The notes under the pieces were generated by a model. That model saw only the letters and a list, made by a program, of their open reading frames with translations. It was not told where the DNA came from and made no database searches. Of a DNA stretch of 64,000 bases, positions 47,626 through 58,139 are shown piece by piece. The DNA is from Alentia gelatinosa (lineage: Eukaryota > Annelida > Polychaeta > Phyllodocida > Polynoidae): NCBI GenBank assembly GCA_950022655.1, contig OX465579.1:15413088-15477087 (forward strand). Direction: 5' to 3'. Made by a program: the position numbers and the translations under genes. How positions within the stretch are numbered: position 1 is the stretch's first letter; each line of letters opens with the position of its first letter.

Positions 47626-47935
47626 ATCCTACCCCTAATAAAAAACTCCATAGGCTTAACATTGGGTCACTGTATTTGGTCTGGAGTTCAGAAAAATGAA
47701 AAATATCGCTCTAGTGGGATACACTTGACAAATGACGTCATTTGATAATGTAGAAGTAATTTAGACGGGCGGGGTAGGATAAATTCTAAACCAAACTCAA
47801 GTTAGTTGTGTCATTGTTCATTGCACTCCAGCAAGATCCTGTGTTACTGCTCTTGGCTTCGCCTCGCACAGTAATACGCGATCTTGCCGTCATGCGATAA
47901 ACAACAACACACTTAACTCTTGTTTGGTTTCTCCA
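47626..47935 (-). mobile_element. Composite module + hairpin element (inverted)
   Basis: The module opens ATCCTACCCCTAATAAAAAA with the core inverted (CTCCATAGGCTTAACATT), contains the 16-bp palindrome CAAATGACGTCATTTG (a CRE inside) and closes GGGGTAGGATAAA at 47787. The hairpin follows: AAACCAAACTCAAGTTAG to CTTGTTTGGTTTC with the apex CTTGGCTTCGCCTCG. It ends about 55 bp before the exon 4 acceptor. Confidence 0.75.
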
Positions 47936-47991
47936 TAATATTGACAATGAAACCAATGGCTGATCCTTGTTGTTGTTTCTCTCCTTTGCAG

Positions 47992-48056
47992 CACTGCCCA
48001 CTACCAATGTGTGAAGATCGTCAGACGTCATACCAACATACTAGAAGTATTCAGCG
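47992..48056 (+). CDS. Exon 4: short YQC exon
   Basis: A 65-nt exon with acceptor TTTGCAG (47985-47991) and donor GTAGGT (48057). The first base completes the Cys codon split with exon 3; then TAHYQCVKIVRRHTN and LEVFS follow, with one base left over. The YxC motif continues the exon 3 domain. Upstream in the intron is a composite module plus hairpin repeat (47626-47935) ending about 55 bp before the acceptor. Confidence 0.82.
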
Positions 48057-48613
48057 GTAGGTGGACCTTGATCAATCAACCCCCCATTATGATGACAGAG
48101 TCCTGCGCTTATCGTCTTTGCAATCTGACTCGATGGACTCCTGTTTTTGTGGCCGTTTGGGGAGTAACGTGACAAACATCATTAATATATCATCACCCGG
48201 CCGACCGTTGAGACTGAGCCCGGTAAAAGTAGCTCTGGCGATCTATCATTGAATCTGATGGTGATTTATGGTATAATAAGCAGGGCCGTACGCACGCAGA
48301 GAGTTCGTCTCCAGATCCCCCGCTGGGTGATTATGCGTTTACCTCCTCCACTGGCGACCGTCTCTTATGTGGCGATTAGAATTGTTTAAATATTGATAGA
48401 TTCTGGGAAAAATAAAACCTAGCCCCAGTAGTTAATACCTGAGCGAACCACACTCGATATACATTCATGTATGCCTGCTTCATTCACAATTGATCGATGC
48501 TGGCCCGGCAGACTATGGATTGATCCAATTGAATATTATAGTGGTCATATTGTTCCCCGATTGGCGCCCAGTTATGTCCTTCCGTTTTTGATGGATTCTG
48601 TTGCTTTTTGCAG

Positions 48614-48688
48614 GAGATTCTATAGAACCAGAGACACAGACGTGTACGGAAGGCCATTTTAAAGACACCAAGAAACACGTTGTTTATC
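48614..48688 (+). CDS. Exon 5: short TCTEGHF exon
   Basis: A 75-nt exon with acceptor TTTTTGCAG (48605-48613) and donor GTAAGT (48689). The frame is set by the leftover base of exon 4 and gives GDSIEPETQTCTEGHF and DTKKHVVY. It contains one cysteine. The intron before it is the shortest in the gene, about 0.56 kb. It ends in phase 1. The downstream intron carries a near-exact duplication of about 90 bp (48775-48855 and 48955-49045). Confidence 0.8.
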
Positions 48689-48774
48689 GTAAGTATAATG
48701 ATCCGTTCGCTATTGGTCAGGCATGGGAAAATGTATGGTTGCACCCACCAAATATACATCCACTACTCTCAATG

Positions 48775-49045
48775 TTAATCGCAAGAACAGAAGCCATATG
48801 TTGGTACAACCTTTACTTAAAGACAAATTCTGGTACTTGGGTGATTTCTAAATTCTATTGATTTTTGCAAATAACTTTGTGGTCACGTGGGAGAGTCCGG
48901 TGGGAGGGGGGAAATCCTTCCCGCGCACATTAAACCCATCCAGTTGGGAACAATCGCAAGAACCGAAGCCATATGTTGGTACAACCTTCACTTAAAGACA
49001 GATGCTGGTACTTGGGTGATTTCTAAATATTGATTATTGCAAATA
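48775..49045. repeat. About 90-bp direct duplication in intron 5
   Basis: ATCGCAAGAACAGAAGCCAT... and ATCGCAAGAACCGAAGCCAT... recur at 48778 and 48961, staying similar through GGTACTTGGGTGATTTCTAA. Separated by about 100 bp of unrelated DNA. Confidence 0.85.
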
Positions 49046-49474
49046 ACTCTGGATAATATAAGTTTTATATATCAGCAAATAGAAAATGCAAAAAAAAGGC
49101 ATATCACTATGCTAACTTCTATGGGAAGGCCATCTAAAAAGATAAGTGCTTACCTATTGGTGTCTATGGGAAACCGCAATATTTTTACTTCGTGGGAAGA
49201 TGACGGTATTGTTCTGTTGCTATCTTCAAATAATTCTGGATTCTGATAGTTGGGAAGATATACAAATGAGCTCTTGATTCTACCAAATATAAAAACATGT
49301 CACTTTTGGTAAATCAGGGCATAAAGAAACCTATACTGTTACCAAACAATTTCTACATTTTGAATATGAACGAGTCTATCCTAAGGTGTAACGTCCATAA
49401 AGGAAAGCAATTAAAAGGATTATATGTGTATGTACACACACATATATATATAGACAGAGACAGACTTAGTAGAA

Positions 49475-49815
49475 ACAAAACGAGAATTAGCCTTGTCAAT
49501 GTTTATGCCACGATGGGCAGGTCGTGTATTACTACACGAGGCGTTAGCCGAGTGTAGTGAGTAGCAGACCTGTCCAGAGTGGTATAAACATTGACAAGGC
49601 TAACTCGAGTTCGGTTTCGTATTTATCCTACCCCATCTCACCGATATACAGAGAAAACTTTGTAATTATCCATGTTAGTAGCGTGTTGACACTCTTCCCT
49701 GATTGGTCCGTTTTTTTATTCACCTCGGTGCATAAATAATACTTTATTCAACGCTCAGTCAAATACACTGAGTCAATGTTAAACCTATGGCGTTTTTTAT
49801 TAGGGGTAGGATAAA
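49475..49815 (+). mobile_element. Composite hairpin + module element
   Basis: Hairpin GAAACAAAACGAGAATTAGC to GCTAACTCGAGTTCGGTTTC, long perfect middle arms (CCTTGTCAATGTTTAT / ATAAACATTGACAAGG), apex CACGAGGCGTTAGCCGAGTG. The module runs from TTTATCCTACCCC (49622) to GGGGTAGGATAAA (49815), with the core AATGTTAAACCTATGG. Confidence 0.78.
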
Positions 49816-49959
49816 GAGACAGACAAACAGACAGACAGAGACAGAGAGAGAGATGCAAGGAAAAGTTTCCTACCTCAGTGCCTACAACGTGCACATGGAG
49901 TCTTATGTTTCTATTTTGGGTCAGATTCCTTCCTAATCGGCCAATTTAGCTGAGACTCG

Positions 49960-50290
49960 CATTCTGTCTCTCACCTTCCAAGTTTGAAGTCAATCAACCG
50001 CCGGCAAATCGTATTGGCCCTGGCGACCCTAGCCCGTCAGTCACGTGCCATCAGTGGCCAATCAGACGCCAGCACAGCTGATATACACAAGCGGCCGTGC
50101 TTAGCAGGTCATGTAATCTACATACAAACGCCTTCGGCAGACTAATCCTGCCTAATTGCCTCCACGTCGGTGCAAGATTCATTTCTCTGTCAACTCAAGG
50201 TTATCCAAGTCGTGTTCTTTTCCGTGCCTGAGGAGTGGCTGGTCTTATCCCTAATTAGTGGATTCCACAGGGGAAACTTGAGAAGCGGAA
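49960..50290. promoter_or_regulatory. Unique motif-rich intronic patch
   Basis: GTCACGTGCC (E-box), TGGCCAATCAG (full NF-Y CCAAT box), CAGCTG and ATTGG occur within 120 bp (50005-50090) in non-repetitive DNA. Possible intronic enhancer. Confidence 0.35.
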
Positions 50291-51266
50291 TTTTATAGCT
50301 CGCGTCGTTTTCCTCCCTAATAAGTTCGTCTACTTGAATTCTTTTAAAAAAAAGCACTGAAACATTCTGGAGTATTCCTATAGGGGATGTTCATTACAAA
50401 ATGATGCCATCATATGTATAATCTGCGTCAGACAGGTTTTGTTTTTTTTTGGGTTTTTTTTTTACATTAATTATCTTCTTTTTTTTTCATTTCATATCCT
50501 AGCTGGTCTGAGCAATATAGAATGATGAATAGCCTGTCTTTGCGTCTAACTGAGGATCGCTACATCTGATATCGATATTTGTCCCATAGAGAAAAAATAT
50601 AATTTGTCCAAACTCCCACGCCATTTTGCAGGCGAATCCTGCCCCGCTTCCAATTTGTCTTTGAAATCCGACCGGAGCATATTTAAGTCCTTAGATAATG
50701 CTTGAAGATTGATTTGTCAGTGGGGTTGTTTGACAGAGGTTGGGACAATTATTTGTTATTTCTTTTTGATCTGTTGTGATCAGAGTATAAAAATAACTCA
50801 AATTTTTTAACCGCATGAAGTTTGTAGAATGACAACCCTCCTAACATGGGATTGATATAAGAAATTGAAGTTAATACCCCAAAGCTATAAAAAGAGAACC
50901 TTTCTAGTTTGATGCTACAATCTCAAGATGTTTCGGGGTAAGATTACTAACCGTGGGGTTTTAAACAAAAAACAAGAACTGATTGCTAGTTTTTTTTTTA
51001 TATTCTCTTTTTTATTCGCATATAATTCACCTGGTTTTCCATTTTTTCATTTCTTTATTGGTCCTTTTATACAAATACAATTTCTTTATCCTGTGTCAAT
51101 ATCCACTCATTCTTACAAATCGACCAATAAAATGGCATCCCGTCAGCCAGGCCACATCACCAACGGCTGGTTATCATCGGTTGTCATTTGCAACCCGTAT
51201 AACATTAGAGCATGACAAATCCGGGCTAGCTAACCTCAGTATCCAGAGTTACATGAGAATCACATG

Positions 51267-51552
51267 ATATAGTATCCTACCTCTAATAAAAAAAACCTCC
51301 ATAGGCTTAACATTGGCCGACTGTATTCTGGCGAGCATGCAGTAAAGTGGTATTTATTGCACGCAGGTAGCAAATGAATTATTGGAGATGGGGTAGGATA
51401 AATACTAAACTGAACTAAAGTTAGTAGTGTTAGTGTTTATCGCACTCTGGTCAGGTCTGCTTTTCACTGCAATCGGCTATTGCCTCGCACAGTAATTCGC
51501 AACCTGCCCATCGTGCAATAAACACTAGCACAACCAACTCTCGTTCAGTTTC
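51267..51552 (-). mobile_element. Composite module + hairpin element (inverted)
   Basis: TATCCTACCTCTAATAAAAA with the inverted core CTCCATAGGCTTAACATT closes GGGGTAGGATAAA at about 51400. The hairpin AAACTGAACTAAAGTTAG to CTCTCGTTCAGTTTC has the apex AATCGGCTATTGCCTCG. Same layout as 47626-47935. Confidence 0.75.
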
Positions 51553-51716
51553 TAGTAAGTATTATTTGCGGATAGCAACGATGAGAACAATACATTTGAA
51601 CAGGAGTGACAATAAAGTATGTCAGAGATATTTTGTTTTTAGAATTATAATGAAAGTTATTGTTTTAATATTATTATAGTACTCATATATTAGTATTGAG
51701 AAATAGATACAGATTA

Positions 51717-52003
51717 AAGCCCGGAGTCCACCTACTACGATAGAAATTTAGACCTACCGACATGGCTCCGATACAAAAAGCAAATATCGGATACTTATCG
51801 GGAAGGTGCAAAATGGTAGATATATGTCTAAACATGCCAATCCACCAGGCATTGTAAGGTTTTTTATCGGTGTCTAATCGCAGAAATGTGGTCAACTGCC
51901 GCGATATTAGGTGACCTTTCGACGCGATTTTGATTTTTTTCGGGAGGTGCATCGTAGACCATATCGGAGCCATACCGTAGTAGGTGGACGCCGGGCCTTA
52001 AAG
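51717..52003. mobile_element. MITE family D, copy 2
   Basis: GCCCGGAGTCCACCTACTAC / GTAGTAGGTGGACGCCGGGC. It lies 125 bp before the exon 6 acceptor. Confidence 0.85.
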
Positions 52004-52128
52004 TACTGCACCATATAATACTGCATCTAAATAATGGAAGACTGCCCCTATTGCAAATTGTTTGTGAATAAAAAAAAAATATATATATATATATCTGACA
52101 TTTAATCTGATTTTTCATATATTTTCAG

Positions 52129-52275
52129 CACGTTCACTGCACGGCATGGAATGCCCTTATAAAGGACGATATCGAGTGACGTCTGAGTCGACAGCGGACT
52201 GCAGAATTGATATAGTCACCAGTTGTGCTGTGCCGGCGCAACTTGACATAGTATCATCATGTGTATCTAAACCAG
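52129..52275 (+). CDS. Exon 6: ECPYKGRY four-cysteine domain (DUF7043-like)
   Basis: A 147-nt exon with acceptor ATTTTCAG (52121-52128) and donor GTACAT (52276). It encodes RSLHGMECPYKGRYRV, STADCRIDIVTSC and DIVSSCVSKP, giving four cysteines. ECP-x-x-G-x-Y followed by a paired Cys pattern is a compact disulfide domain. A second possible donor (GTACTT) lies 12 nt downstream at 52288 and would add four in-frame residues (Gly-Thr-Tyr-Thr) in the same phase, so the two donors could be alternatives. It ends in phase 1. Confidence 0.85.
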
Positions 52276-52866
52276 GTACATATACAGGTACTTATGGATC
52301 TTAGAAACTGTATAGGTGTTGTTTCGTGACGGTACTGTAAAGCTTACTTCTCCATTCCCCTATATGTTATAGCACTTAATCTAAAGTCTACCCATGAGAA
52401 ATGATATGTAAGTGTGTTATTATTTAGATAGAGTTAAAACAAATACATGTATTAAAAAGAGAATTATTATTATATTTCTAATTAGCAAAATGTTTATAGA
52501 TAAAAAAGTTAAGTATTGGACCAAAGCAATCTATGATATGAGAGCTTTTTAGGCGGAAAAATGTTGAACTTTCGGATATTAGAGATTGTAGCTCGATTTC
52601 TTCTCGGCGGATCATGTGAACAATCTGAGAACCTATTGCAATGATAAATCATACACGTCGAAATAAGACCCAACTATCCAAATTCCCAGAAACAGGATCT
52701 ATGCTTTTCAGAGGCCAAATCCTGGCGGTGTCCCCTTTTGGGTGTCCCCTTTTGGGTGTCCCCTTCCTCATCACCAGGACACCCAGTCACGAGGGTCCGC
52801 TAGCCTCGCTTTGACGCAGCCCAGCCTCGTTCCAGTTTCGTAGCCTCGTTTTGGGTAATCGTATCC

Positions 52867-52883
52867 GTGGCGCCATCTGTCGG
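52867..52883 (-). promoter_or_regulatory. CTCF-like motif
   Basis: On the minus strand CCGACAGATGGCGCCAC agrees with the core AGRKGGCGC of known CTCF motifs. Lies in a short GC-rich unique stretch. Confidence 0.35.
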
Positions 52884-53157
52884 CGAAGACATCAGATCCG
52901 GCCGAATTATGACTCGGAGAAGGGGACAAATCCAATAGGCAAGGCGTAGAATGAGGCCCAGCTATACTTATTACCGGGCCCGGGCATTTGAGGGGAGACA
53001 GTGACGGGAGGGCAATCGACGACTTGATATGACCGCCATAAAGTGGGAGTCACACATAGAGACTCACGTACCTGAGACTGGTGCATTTCACACCTTTCCC
53101 CCAGTCTCAGGCAATTCTCGGTTGGTACAAAATTCTCATGGAAAATGCTTTTATCAG

Positions 53158-53336
53158 TCTCAATTGGGATTCACACGATGGGATTCATGTACCTCACAGG
53201 TAGTTTTTCTGAGACAAATCCTGCTCAGATTCTGTACTCGAACACAATTTCTTCATTTAAATTATAGGATTCCATTTCCCTGATACGTGTTGAACCCTGT
53301 GAGGTACATGAATCCTACCGTGTGAATCCCACTTAA
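53158..53336. mobile_element. MITE family H, copy 2
   Basis: GGGATTCACACGATGGGATT / GTGTGAATCCCACTTAA. A related but more diverged segment continues at 53344-53738 ending TGAATCCCACTTAAGG. Confidence 0.75.
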
Positions 53337-54009
53337 AAGAACCATTTGATTCACATGGGAAGACACTCCTGGTACAGTCTGAGACATAGTCACAATAACC
53401 ACTCACCCTGAGATTCAAGTACCCTCGAGGTGAGGGGGGTTACAAACCATGCATGCTGGCTTCCTATTGGCTAGGGCAGGTACATAATTACAGCAGGTAC
53501 ATTTTTCTCACCAAAATGACCCTATAGATTATAGATGTGTTTGAAATCAAAATCTCATCAGATTCTGTTCCTTGTTAGGGGTGATTATCGCCGACAATTG
53601 CAGGGAAAAAGTTTGTCTTAGCAAAATCAAACCCTATATTTCAGACGAGGAGATTGTGTTCCAGTACCGAATCTCAGCAGGATTTGTCTCAGACAAACAT
53701 TCCATGAGGTATATGAATCCCAATGTCTGAATCCCACTTAAGGAGCCAAAGTGAACCCGCTAAACTGTAGATACCCGTGCTCAAAACAGCATTTCTGGAG
53801 GCCAGTAAGGACGAGGCTTAGTGTAAAGCTATGGGGGCTCAAAGCTAGAATTTCAGTTTTCGTCTCATTTGTTACTATTGACGTGTAGTTTACTACTTTA
53901 TTCTCAGAATAAGTCTGTCTCGAAGCTATGATGTCAGTTGATACGAGTATAAACAATTTGGATCTATGGCGGTCATATCAAGTCGTCGATCTCGAACCTA
54001 TATAGTCAG

Positions 54010-54165
54010 AGTATAGAACGACCGGACCATGCTGTACATGCTACAAAACGAGATGAGGAACTGGTTTTTTTTACCGAACGAGGCCCCAGGCCGAGTTCCG
54101 TAAATGACATCAATTGCCATCGAGTTTTGTAGCATGCACAAGCATGGTGGGTCGTTATATATTTA
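54010..54165. mobile_element. Foldback hairpin family M, copy 2
   Basis: Outer arms CCATGCTGTACATGCTAC and GTAGCATGCACAAGCATGG; apex CGAACGAGGCCCCAGGCCGA. Matches 29697-29852 at the outer arms only. Confidence 0.72.
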
Positions 54166-54719
54166 TGATGTACCCAAAATCAAATCTTTCCATATATTGG
54201 TGAAAGCAAACACACTGCTGATGTTTCAATGTGTGCAGTATAACAGTGTACTGCACAGGGCTCAGTATACAATTTACATTGCACAGGGAGCAGCAGTACG
54301 TAATTATCAAATATACTGCATGGGTATATAATAATGAGCGTCTATCTCCGGAAATGGTGGTTTTTTGAACGGGTATCTGCAGTTCAGCAGGTCCATTTTG
54401 CCTCCCTATGAACATCAGTGCCATGTTGACAAGTGGGGCATGCTGGGTAAAATCGAGATCATCACCTGTCGTGTTGCAAGAGAAAAAAAGATAAAAGAAA
54501 AATCTGAGGATAACTCAAGAGATGCGGGAGGTGATCCATGCACGCGACGCAAGCCTCGTTTTGGGTTGCGGCTTCCGGTTATGTTATTTACATCCGGGGC
54601 CCCACGGAGTAGCGTCTTCGCAGCCATATTGACTTGTGTCTCGTGTATCCCTCACCACCCTACCGAGAGAACGGCTAGCAAGCGAAAGAGGGAGAGGGAG
54701 TAAAAACAGCGCGATCATC

Positions 54720-55400
54720 ATTGAATCTCTGTCCGTCTCCTGAGTTATTGAGGCTCAACATGAAAACGATATAATCCTAATCAAATCGGCCTGTTGGGGA
54801 TATTCAACCGGCTCCAATTCATGAATTTCGAATCAGCAAACCGAATTCAGCCCCGGCCGTTGGGGCGCTAAGCTAGTTCCCCCCGCGCCCGCCCGAGCCT
54901 GGCGGCGCTGCATACTAATTGTGGGCGTGGTGATTTGTCAACAGGGGGCGCACACGGTGACAGTGCGCTCCCTTGCGGCCGACATTGCCGTTATTCTTCC
55001 GGCCTGTCGCTCGCGGTTACTGTATCCGACCACCCTCCCCCTCCTCCTGCTCCCCACCCCTCTGGAGCACTCCATCGTTGCGCGCGCAGTGTCTATAGTT
55101 TCAGCCCCAATCAAGTGTTACCCCTGCCAGCTCATAGTTAGCCAATTACGCCCACCTCAGTCAGGGCCTGCATGCGCCGTCTGTTTGCTCAGGCTGCTAT
55201 GTAAAGGTATTCATTGCCACCGCACCCAGCCTGATTTAATTACACCATGGCACCCAGGCCCGGGCTGGGAATCATGCTGGAATTTATTTGTACATAATTG
55301 AGATGGTCGCCTGCCCGGCGGCCGGCGCCCATCGCCCGGCGGCCCTAAATATTGCCGGCCGTCGTCGGGGTGGGAGCCGGTAGACACACTAACAAGTGGA
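54720..55400. promoter_or_regulatory. Unique GC-rich and TAATTA-containing block (candidate enhancer)
   Basis: No repeats over about 650 bp. It has GGGCGTGG boxes, TCAACAGGGGGCGCA (54938-54952, CTCF-like) and several homeodomain-type sites (CTAATTG, TTTAATTACA, CATAATTGAG). It ends 450 bp before exon 7. Confidence 0.35.
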
Positions 55401-55760
55401 GAATTAGCTTAGCACCTTCAATGGGAGGGGCTCTGAGATAGGAAGCTTTCTACCAATCATCCAGCCTTAATGGAAGACGCGGGTTCCGAACCTATAAGGC
55501 TGTCACCCTGAGGTATAGGAGAGCGAGAGAAAGGCGGCATGCTACAGAATGGTGGAGGTGGGCCGGTAGCTTCCTGCTGACACAAGAACGTATACACGTA
55601 CGCGTTCTCCCCACGAGCCTTGCAAAGGCCAGCGCTCTAAGTCTTTTCCCGCGCAAATGCAATATGTCGTCTGCTACACACGGGACCGGGTTTGATGTCG
55701 TTAGGCGTCTGGGGTCGCGGCCTCTCTCAATCAAATTTGCGACCGACTTGTATGAATTCA

Positions 55761-55840
55761 CCTTTGTTGAGCTTTGTGCTAACGCGACCGTCTCTCTTGG
55801 ACTTTGTTGAGCTTTGTGCTAACGCGACCATGTCTCTTGG
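55761..55840 (+). repeat. 40-bp tandem duplication upstream of exon 7 acceptor
   Basis: CTTTGTTGAGCTTTGTGCTA occurs at 55762 and 55802; the two 40-bp units differ at only a few positions. It brings a second TCTCTTGG pyrimidine stretch close to the acceptor. Confidence 0.9.
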
Positions 55841-55856
55841 ACTTTTTTTGTTACAG

Positions 55857-55954
55857 TGGCGCGGCTGGAGTGTCTGCAGACGTGGACGGAGAGTGACCGG
55901 AAGTACCTGATAGCGCGGCAGCTGGACACCGACTCCGCGACCGCCAACTGCTTT
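55857..55954 (+). CDS. Exon 7: ECL...CF half-module (paralogue of exon 1)
   Basis: A 98-nt exon with acceptor TTTTTTTGTTACAG (ending 55856) and donor GTGAGT (55955). It encodes ARLECLQTWTESDRKYL, then SATANCF. Its cysteines are 25 residues apart, and it ends on a codon boundary like exon 1. The 80 bp upstream of the acceptor region consist of an exact-length 40-bp tandem duplication. A palindromic element (55979-56204) begins only about 25 bp after the donor. Confidence 0.87.
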
Positions 55955-55978
55955 GTGAGTTTCATTTCTTAGTACAGT

Positions 55979-56207
55979 AAAAGGCGTATCCCACTATCAC
56001 GATTTGAGCCTCCGACACACTACGATAGCCTTACGACAAGCGTTCCGATGAAAAAAATGAAATTTTTATCGGAAGGAACGAGTCTAGCTTTCACGATGGA
56101 CTCGTTCCTTCCGATAAAAATTTCATTTTTTCATCGGAACGCTTGTCGTAAAGCTATCGTAGTGTGTCGGAGGCTCAAATCGTGATAGTGGGATACCCCT
56201 TTAAGGT
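55979..56207. mobile_element. Palindromic element family C, copy 2
   Basis: Almost identical to 11517-11744. It starts about 25 bp after the exon 7 donor and is followed directly by a truncated family D element (56208-56350). Confidence 0.85.
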
Positions 56208-56435
56208 CTGGCGTCCACCTACTACGATAGAAATTTAGACCTACAGATATGGCACCGATACAAAATGCAAATACCGGAGACATATCAGGAAGGTGCAAAA
56301 TCGTAGACATATGTTTGGACATGCCTGGCCAGCGGTTCTGGCATTTTGTAACTCCTGATGACTTTCGCAATAAAATGATAGAAATAGTCTAATGTAGGCG
56401 CATGGCGACTGCAGATCCTCTGATTACCTCAGAGG

Positions 56436-56570
56436 GCGGGAGGTGAGGGAGGGACGGAGAGGGAGGGACGGAGGGAGGGAGGGAGGGAGGGATGGAGGGA
56501 CGGATGGACAGAGGGATGGAGGGACGGAGGGACGGAGGCACGGAAAGATGGAGGGAGGGAGACAACTGGC
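56436..56570. repeat. (GGGA)n-rich simple repeat
   Basis: Runs of GGGAGGGACGGAGGGA on the plus strand; G-quadruplex-compatible. Artefactual ORFs on both strands. Confidence 0.9.
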
Positions 56571-57041
56571 GATACTCCAGAAAGAGGAGCAAATACTGCG
56601 GATACACTCCCTGTGGAATTCCAGGGCAAAGATGAACACGGACATAGAGCATAGAATACGATACGATTAGGAGAAAGAGAAGGGAATAGAAAATGATCGA
56701 GAAAAGGTCAATGCAGACTAACCTGAAAGGTGACAAACAACAAGACACAAATTGAAGGTAAAAGAGTCAAAGGTCAGAGGCCCACTCTCCTAGCAGAGAT
56801 CCTGCGCTTTACTTCCTGTGACCGCTTTTTTCTCTGTCCCAATCTCCTGTTTTGGCCAAAATCTGGCCCATACGCCAGTTTTTTTTAAATCCTAAATTCT
56901 TTGGGGAGTATTTTGTGGTTTACTTGTAAATAGAGATTTTATGTATTTATATGGTAAATATTATATACTCATTTCTGTTATTAGTTATGTCAAATCAGAC
57001 TAATCCGGCATTTAAACTAGACGATTCTGGCCGGCGAGCTC

Positions 57042-57125
57042 GATCCTATCTCGTTTGAATTGCTACGTTATTCGCGTGGCTTCGCTTTGTGTATTACAAT
57101 GCTATTCAAACTCGATAGGATACAA
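57042..57125. mobile_element. Hairpin of the composite family
   Basis: ATCCTATCTCGTTTGAATTG / ATTCAAACTCGATAGGAT, apex GTGGCTTCGCTTTG. No module directly attached; 160 bp further is the full composite at 57285. Confidence 0.65.
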
Positions 57126-57284
57126 GCTCTGACCATAAACCTTCTTAAGTTTCCTCTATAGTATCACAGACGCGGTCCGTTACGAGCAAAGTTGTCCGTT
57201 AAGACGGGGTGTCCGCTTACGAACCATATCCGTTAGGCGGGGATCTTCTATATATCTATACAGAAAGAGAGAGGTGCTATAGAG

Positions 57285-57573
57285 GAAACCCATGAAAGTT
57301 TAGGGTCTGAGCTCGTATCCTATCGAGTTTGAATCACTTAGTAATTCACAAGGCGAAGCCGCGCGAATTGCTATGTGATTCAAATGAGATGGGATCGAGC
57401 TCTGACCCTAAACTTGAATGGGTTTCTGAATTGATCTCACCCTTAATATTGACTAATGGACTAACATTTGTGACATTATCCCCCATTGGATATTTTTCCT
57501 AAATATCTAATGGGTGTTAGATACGAGTTCCCAACGTTAAGTCTATGGAGAAAAAATATCTGGGGTGAGATAA
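57285..57573 (+). mobile_element. Composite hairpin + module, hairpin core inverted
   Basis: GAGGAAACCCATGAAAGTTT and AAACTTGAATGGGTTTCTG are the outer arms; the inner apex reads AAGGCGAAGCCGCG. The module runs from GATCTCACCC (57435) through GGATATTTTTCCTAAATATC and AACGTTAAGTCTATGGAG to GGGGTGAGATAAA (57573). Flanks match 40225-40492 in direct orientation, while the hairpin core matches it as the reverse complement. Confidence 0.75.
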
Positions 57574-58139
57574 AGCACCATATGAAGCTGAATTAATGCA
57601 TCCTACCCATATGTTGACATCTCGAGTAGCATAGTAAAATCGACGAGTATATGTGGTACATGGACAGAGCAAGCACCCACGCAACTCATCTGAATGTAGC
57701 GATAGAACAATAGACCTTGGAGCAGTTGTTCTAGTGATACAACCTTTCTGGCGAGGTTGTCTCTGAAATCTGAAGTCTGCACATTTATCACTAAGAGGAA
57801 GAAGAAGTAACGCGACAACTTGTGCCTTTCCCATGCTGATGTGTCCTTAACGATGGCTGATTGATGACACGGGGAGTAATAGCAGAAACAGCATGCCCTA
57901 CTCCTTGTCATCCAACATTTGTTGGCAACAAGAAATGTTTACGAGTTTCACCTATGAATATTTCACTGATATTTCTTTGTTTCCTGTTGGTTGTTTTTTT
58001 TGGAGCCCACAATCTCTTCCGAGTTACTCCATACTTTATTATGACTTTCCCAATTTCCATGAGTGGATTTGGGTGTGTGGGTTATGTGGGTAGGAAGGGG
58101 GGTATTTGCAAATACAACAAACTCTGACGAAATTGCATG

